The notes under the pieces are model-generated. The model was not told where the DNA came from and did no database searches. It was given only the letters and a program-made list of their open reading frames with translations. From positions 174,990 through 238,989 of the forward strand of contig NZ_JAQTUH010000005.1 in NCBI RefSeq assembly GCF_028710345.1: a DNA stretch of 64,000 nt, in the 5' to 3' direction. Origin of the DNA: Sulfuricurvum sp. Lineage in GTDB: Bacteria; Campylobacterota; Campylobacteria; Campylobacterales; Sulfurimonadaceae. Below, in pieces: positions 62,836 through 64,000 of this stretch. Positions within the stretch are counted from its first letter, which is position 1, and every line of letters begins with the position of its first letter. The translations under genes were made by a program, and so were the position numbers.

Positions 62836-63774
62836 CTACAACACCTGGAGTACGACATACCTGCTGTTGTTGTCGCTGAGACCGAAGACCATGGCGTATA
62901 TTAGATCCACAACGCCGTGCCCATAGGTACTCGGCGTAGCAGACCAGTAATTGCTACCCGGCCATCCCGTTGGCGTTCCACTCGCTATGTAACCGCCATT
63001 AAATGCATCCCAAATAGCAGTGAGATCGGTGTAAGCTCCGTTATCGCTTAGTGAGTACCCGCTCGTTTCATTGGCTAATCCTGTCCCTGTAGTAGGAAGG
63101 GCAACTTGTACACCGTTGATCGTCGCATAGCGGTAGTCGTTGGTGGTACCGTAAGCTCCGTCATAGTTAGCCACTGTGGTATTTACCGTACCGTTGATAT
63201 CATGGTTAAAAAGCGCATCAAGAACATCATGGTTCGTAACGTCAACTCCACCGTTGAGGCTTCCCGCGTCGGCACTAGTTCCATCCCCGCTTAGGTCCCA
63301 ATGGTAAAACCATTTTCCCCCTACATGTACAGGGGCGATAAGCAGTCCATACGTTCCCAAATTGATTACATCATTTATAACACGCAGTGTCACGTTTTGG
63401 TCAGTGTGGTTGTGGGCTGTATCGGTGGCACGGATGGTGAGGTTATAATCGTTGTGTGCTCCGCTTACGGTAGGAAGAGCTTTAAAGGTAACATTACCAT
63501 CGGAGGCAATGTTAAACAAATCGTTACTTCCTACTCCTGATGCTAGGGTATAGGTGACGTTAATATCATTATCTGCCGTAGCATCATAAACGACTGTAGA
63601 GGTGGTGAAATTACCATCGAGCAAATCATCCGCTACCGTAACAGAACTAAAGACAGGGGTAGTGGTATCTGTAGAAGCAGGTGTTGCAGTCCCACCACCT
63701 CCGCCACCGCATCCGATGAAGAACACGCTTGCGAGTATCAGGGTGGTTAAGATTTTTGCACTTTTAAGATTCAT
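62836..63774 (-). CDS. Hypervariable lipoprotein, first of three tandem paralogs, 312 aa
   Basis: Lipobox FFIGCGGG (Cys22), cadherin-like part, and C-lectin-like end with YWSATPSTYGH. It is the promoter-proximal copy; its start overlaps the stop of the small secreted protein gene upstream by 4 bases. It ends YVVLQVL, where the other copies end LQVR. A clear ribosome site (AAGGAA) precedes the ATG. Confidence 0.75.
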   Translation of the reverse strand: MNLKSAKILTTLILASVFFIGCGGGGGGTATPASTDTTTPVFSSVTVADDLLDGNFTTSTVVYDATADNDINVTYTLASGVGSNDLFNIASDGNVTFKALPTVSGAHNDYNLTIRATDTAHNHTDQNVTLRVINDVINLGTYGLLIAPVHVGGKWFYHWDLSGDGTSADAGSLNGGVDVTNHDVLDALFNHDINGTVNTTVANYDGAYGTTNDYRYATINGVQVALPTTGTGLANETSGYSLSDNGAYTDLTAIWDAFNGGYIASGTPTGWPGSNYWSATPSTYGHGVVDLIYAMVFGLSDNNSRYVVLQVL

Positions 63775-63983
63775 AGGGATTCCTTGGTTTTGTTATTGAG
63801 CTGTAGACCACGATGGCGTTCTAGGCTACTTACGGTTGTAGGCTTGTATATATGAGCGTTATTACTTTGAACCCCACGATGGTGCTTAACAACTTTTACT
63901 GGTTCTAATGCAAATGCAGAGCTAACCGTTAATGCAAATACAACAACACCTATTGATATTTTTTCTAATAAAACCATTGACAT
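63771..63983 (-). CDS. Small secreted protein with HRG-Q-NN repeats, 70 aa
   Basis: ATG 63983 has GAGGAG five bases upstream. A signal peptide (LLEKISIGVVVFALTVSSAFA) leaves a mature part of about 45 residues, with two copies of a motif HRGVQSNN and HRGLQLNN. Its last codons (NNKTKES) come from DNA that resembles the spacers before the other lipoprotein genes. It overlaps the first lipoprotein gene and probably leads the operon. The window ends 17 bases upstream. Confidence 0.6.
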   Translation of the reverse strand: MSMVLLEKISIGVVVFALTVSSAFALEPVKVVKHHRGVQSNNAHIYKPTTVSSLERHRGLQLNNKTKESL

Positions 63984-64000
63984 TAGCTCTCCTCGATGTT

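Larger units (their letters stand above)
60822..63774 (-). repeat. Three tandem lipoprotein gene copies with variable 3' ends
   Basis: Copies 60822-61754, 61830-62768 and 62836-63774 are close repeats, and even their spacers are alike (TTCCTTAGTTTTGTTTTT before each start in the first two). The last 26 codons (60825-60902, 61833-61910, 62839-62916) align without gaps but are the least conserved. Confidence 0.85.

Overview
The window looks like a chromosome segment of a Campylobacterota (epsilonproteobacterial) species, probably of the Sulfuricurvum/Sulfurimonas type. The basis is gene content: two adenylate kinases, a short second-type GltX, a 398-residue DapD, a carboxynorspermidine dehydrogenase plus NspC spermidine route, an AMMECR1-MEMO pair, a minimal flagellar rod-like protein, and A/T-rich spacers with TATAAT-type -10 boxes. 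No rRNA, tRNA, CRISPR array or transposase was seen.

Bases 12-11167 are an 11.1 kb integrated element, read here as a prophage. It is bounded by two near-identical sites (12-39 and 11139-11167) that resemble the 28-bp XerC/XerD dif site, and it encodes no integrase. This suggests an element that borrows the host Xer recombinases. All its genes lie on the + strand: small early genes, a rolling-circle replication initiator of the Rep_trans type (1857-3203), membrane and probable virion genes, a structured non-coding stretch (8561-9035), two small tandem candidate structural proteins, a collagen-like spike, a holin-like protein and an M15 endolysin. No Zot-type or other P-loop ATPase was found, so it does not fit a filamentous phage. 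Its size and gene set do not match a microvirus. It is the main candidate for an undescribed virus group.

From 11.1 to 60.5 kb the DNA is mostly dense housekeeping sequence. A long minus-strand run (22.4-13.6 kb) carries a CoA-binding protein, ilvA, a WD40 protein, ppx, ilvB, ilvH, lpxD and a transglycosylase-like gene. A plus-strand run (22.5-30.2 kb) carries gltX, yggT, slt, tgt, pdxJ, pdxA and a PilZ gene; tgt, pdxJ, pdxA and the PilZ gene overlap end to end. Then come spermidine genes (nspC and a carboxynorspermidine dehydrogenase), amrA-amrB, an EAL/HDOD protein, dgkA, hemH, C40 peptidases, mnmC-like, a higBA toxin-antitoxin pair, glyS, cinA-like, dapD, an S24-type repressor facing a 27-codon ORF, trmL, purU, leuB, leuD, aspS, two adk genes, and a MASE1 histidine kinase with its response regulator.

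The right end (60.8-64.0 kb) holds three tandem paralogous lipoproteins of about 311 residues. Each has a cadherin-like part followed by a C-type-lectin-like C-terminal region. The last 26 codons are hypervariable, and at five of them the first two bases vary while the third base is always C. That is the pattern left by adenine-directed mutagenesis in diversity-generating retroelements, but no reverse transcriptase or template repeat lies in this window. A small secreted protein gene precedes them at the window edge.
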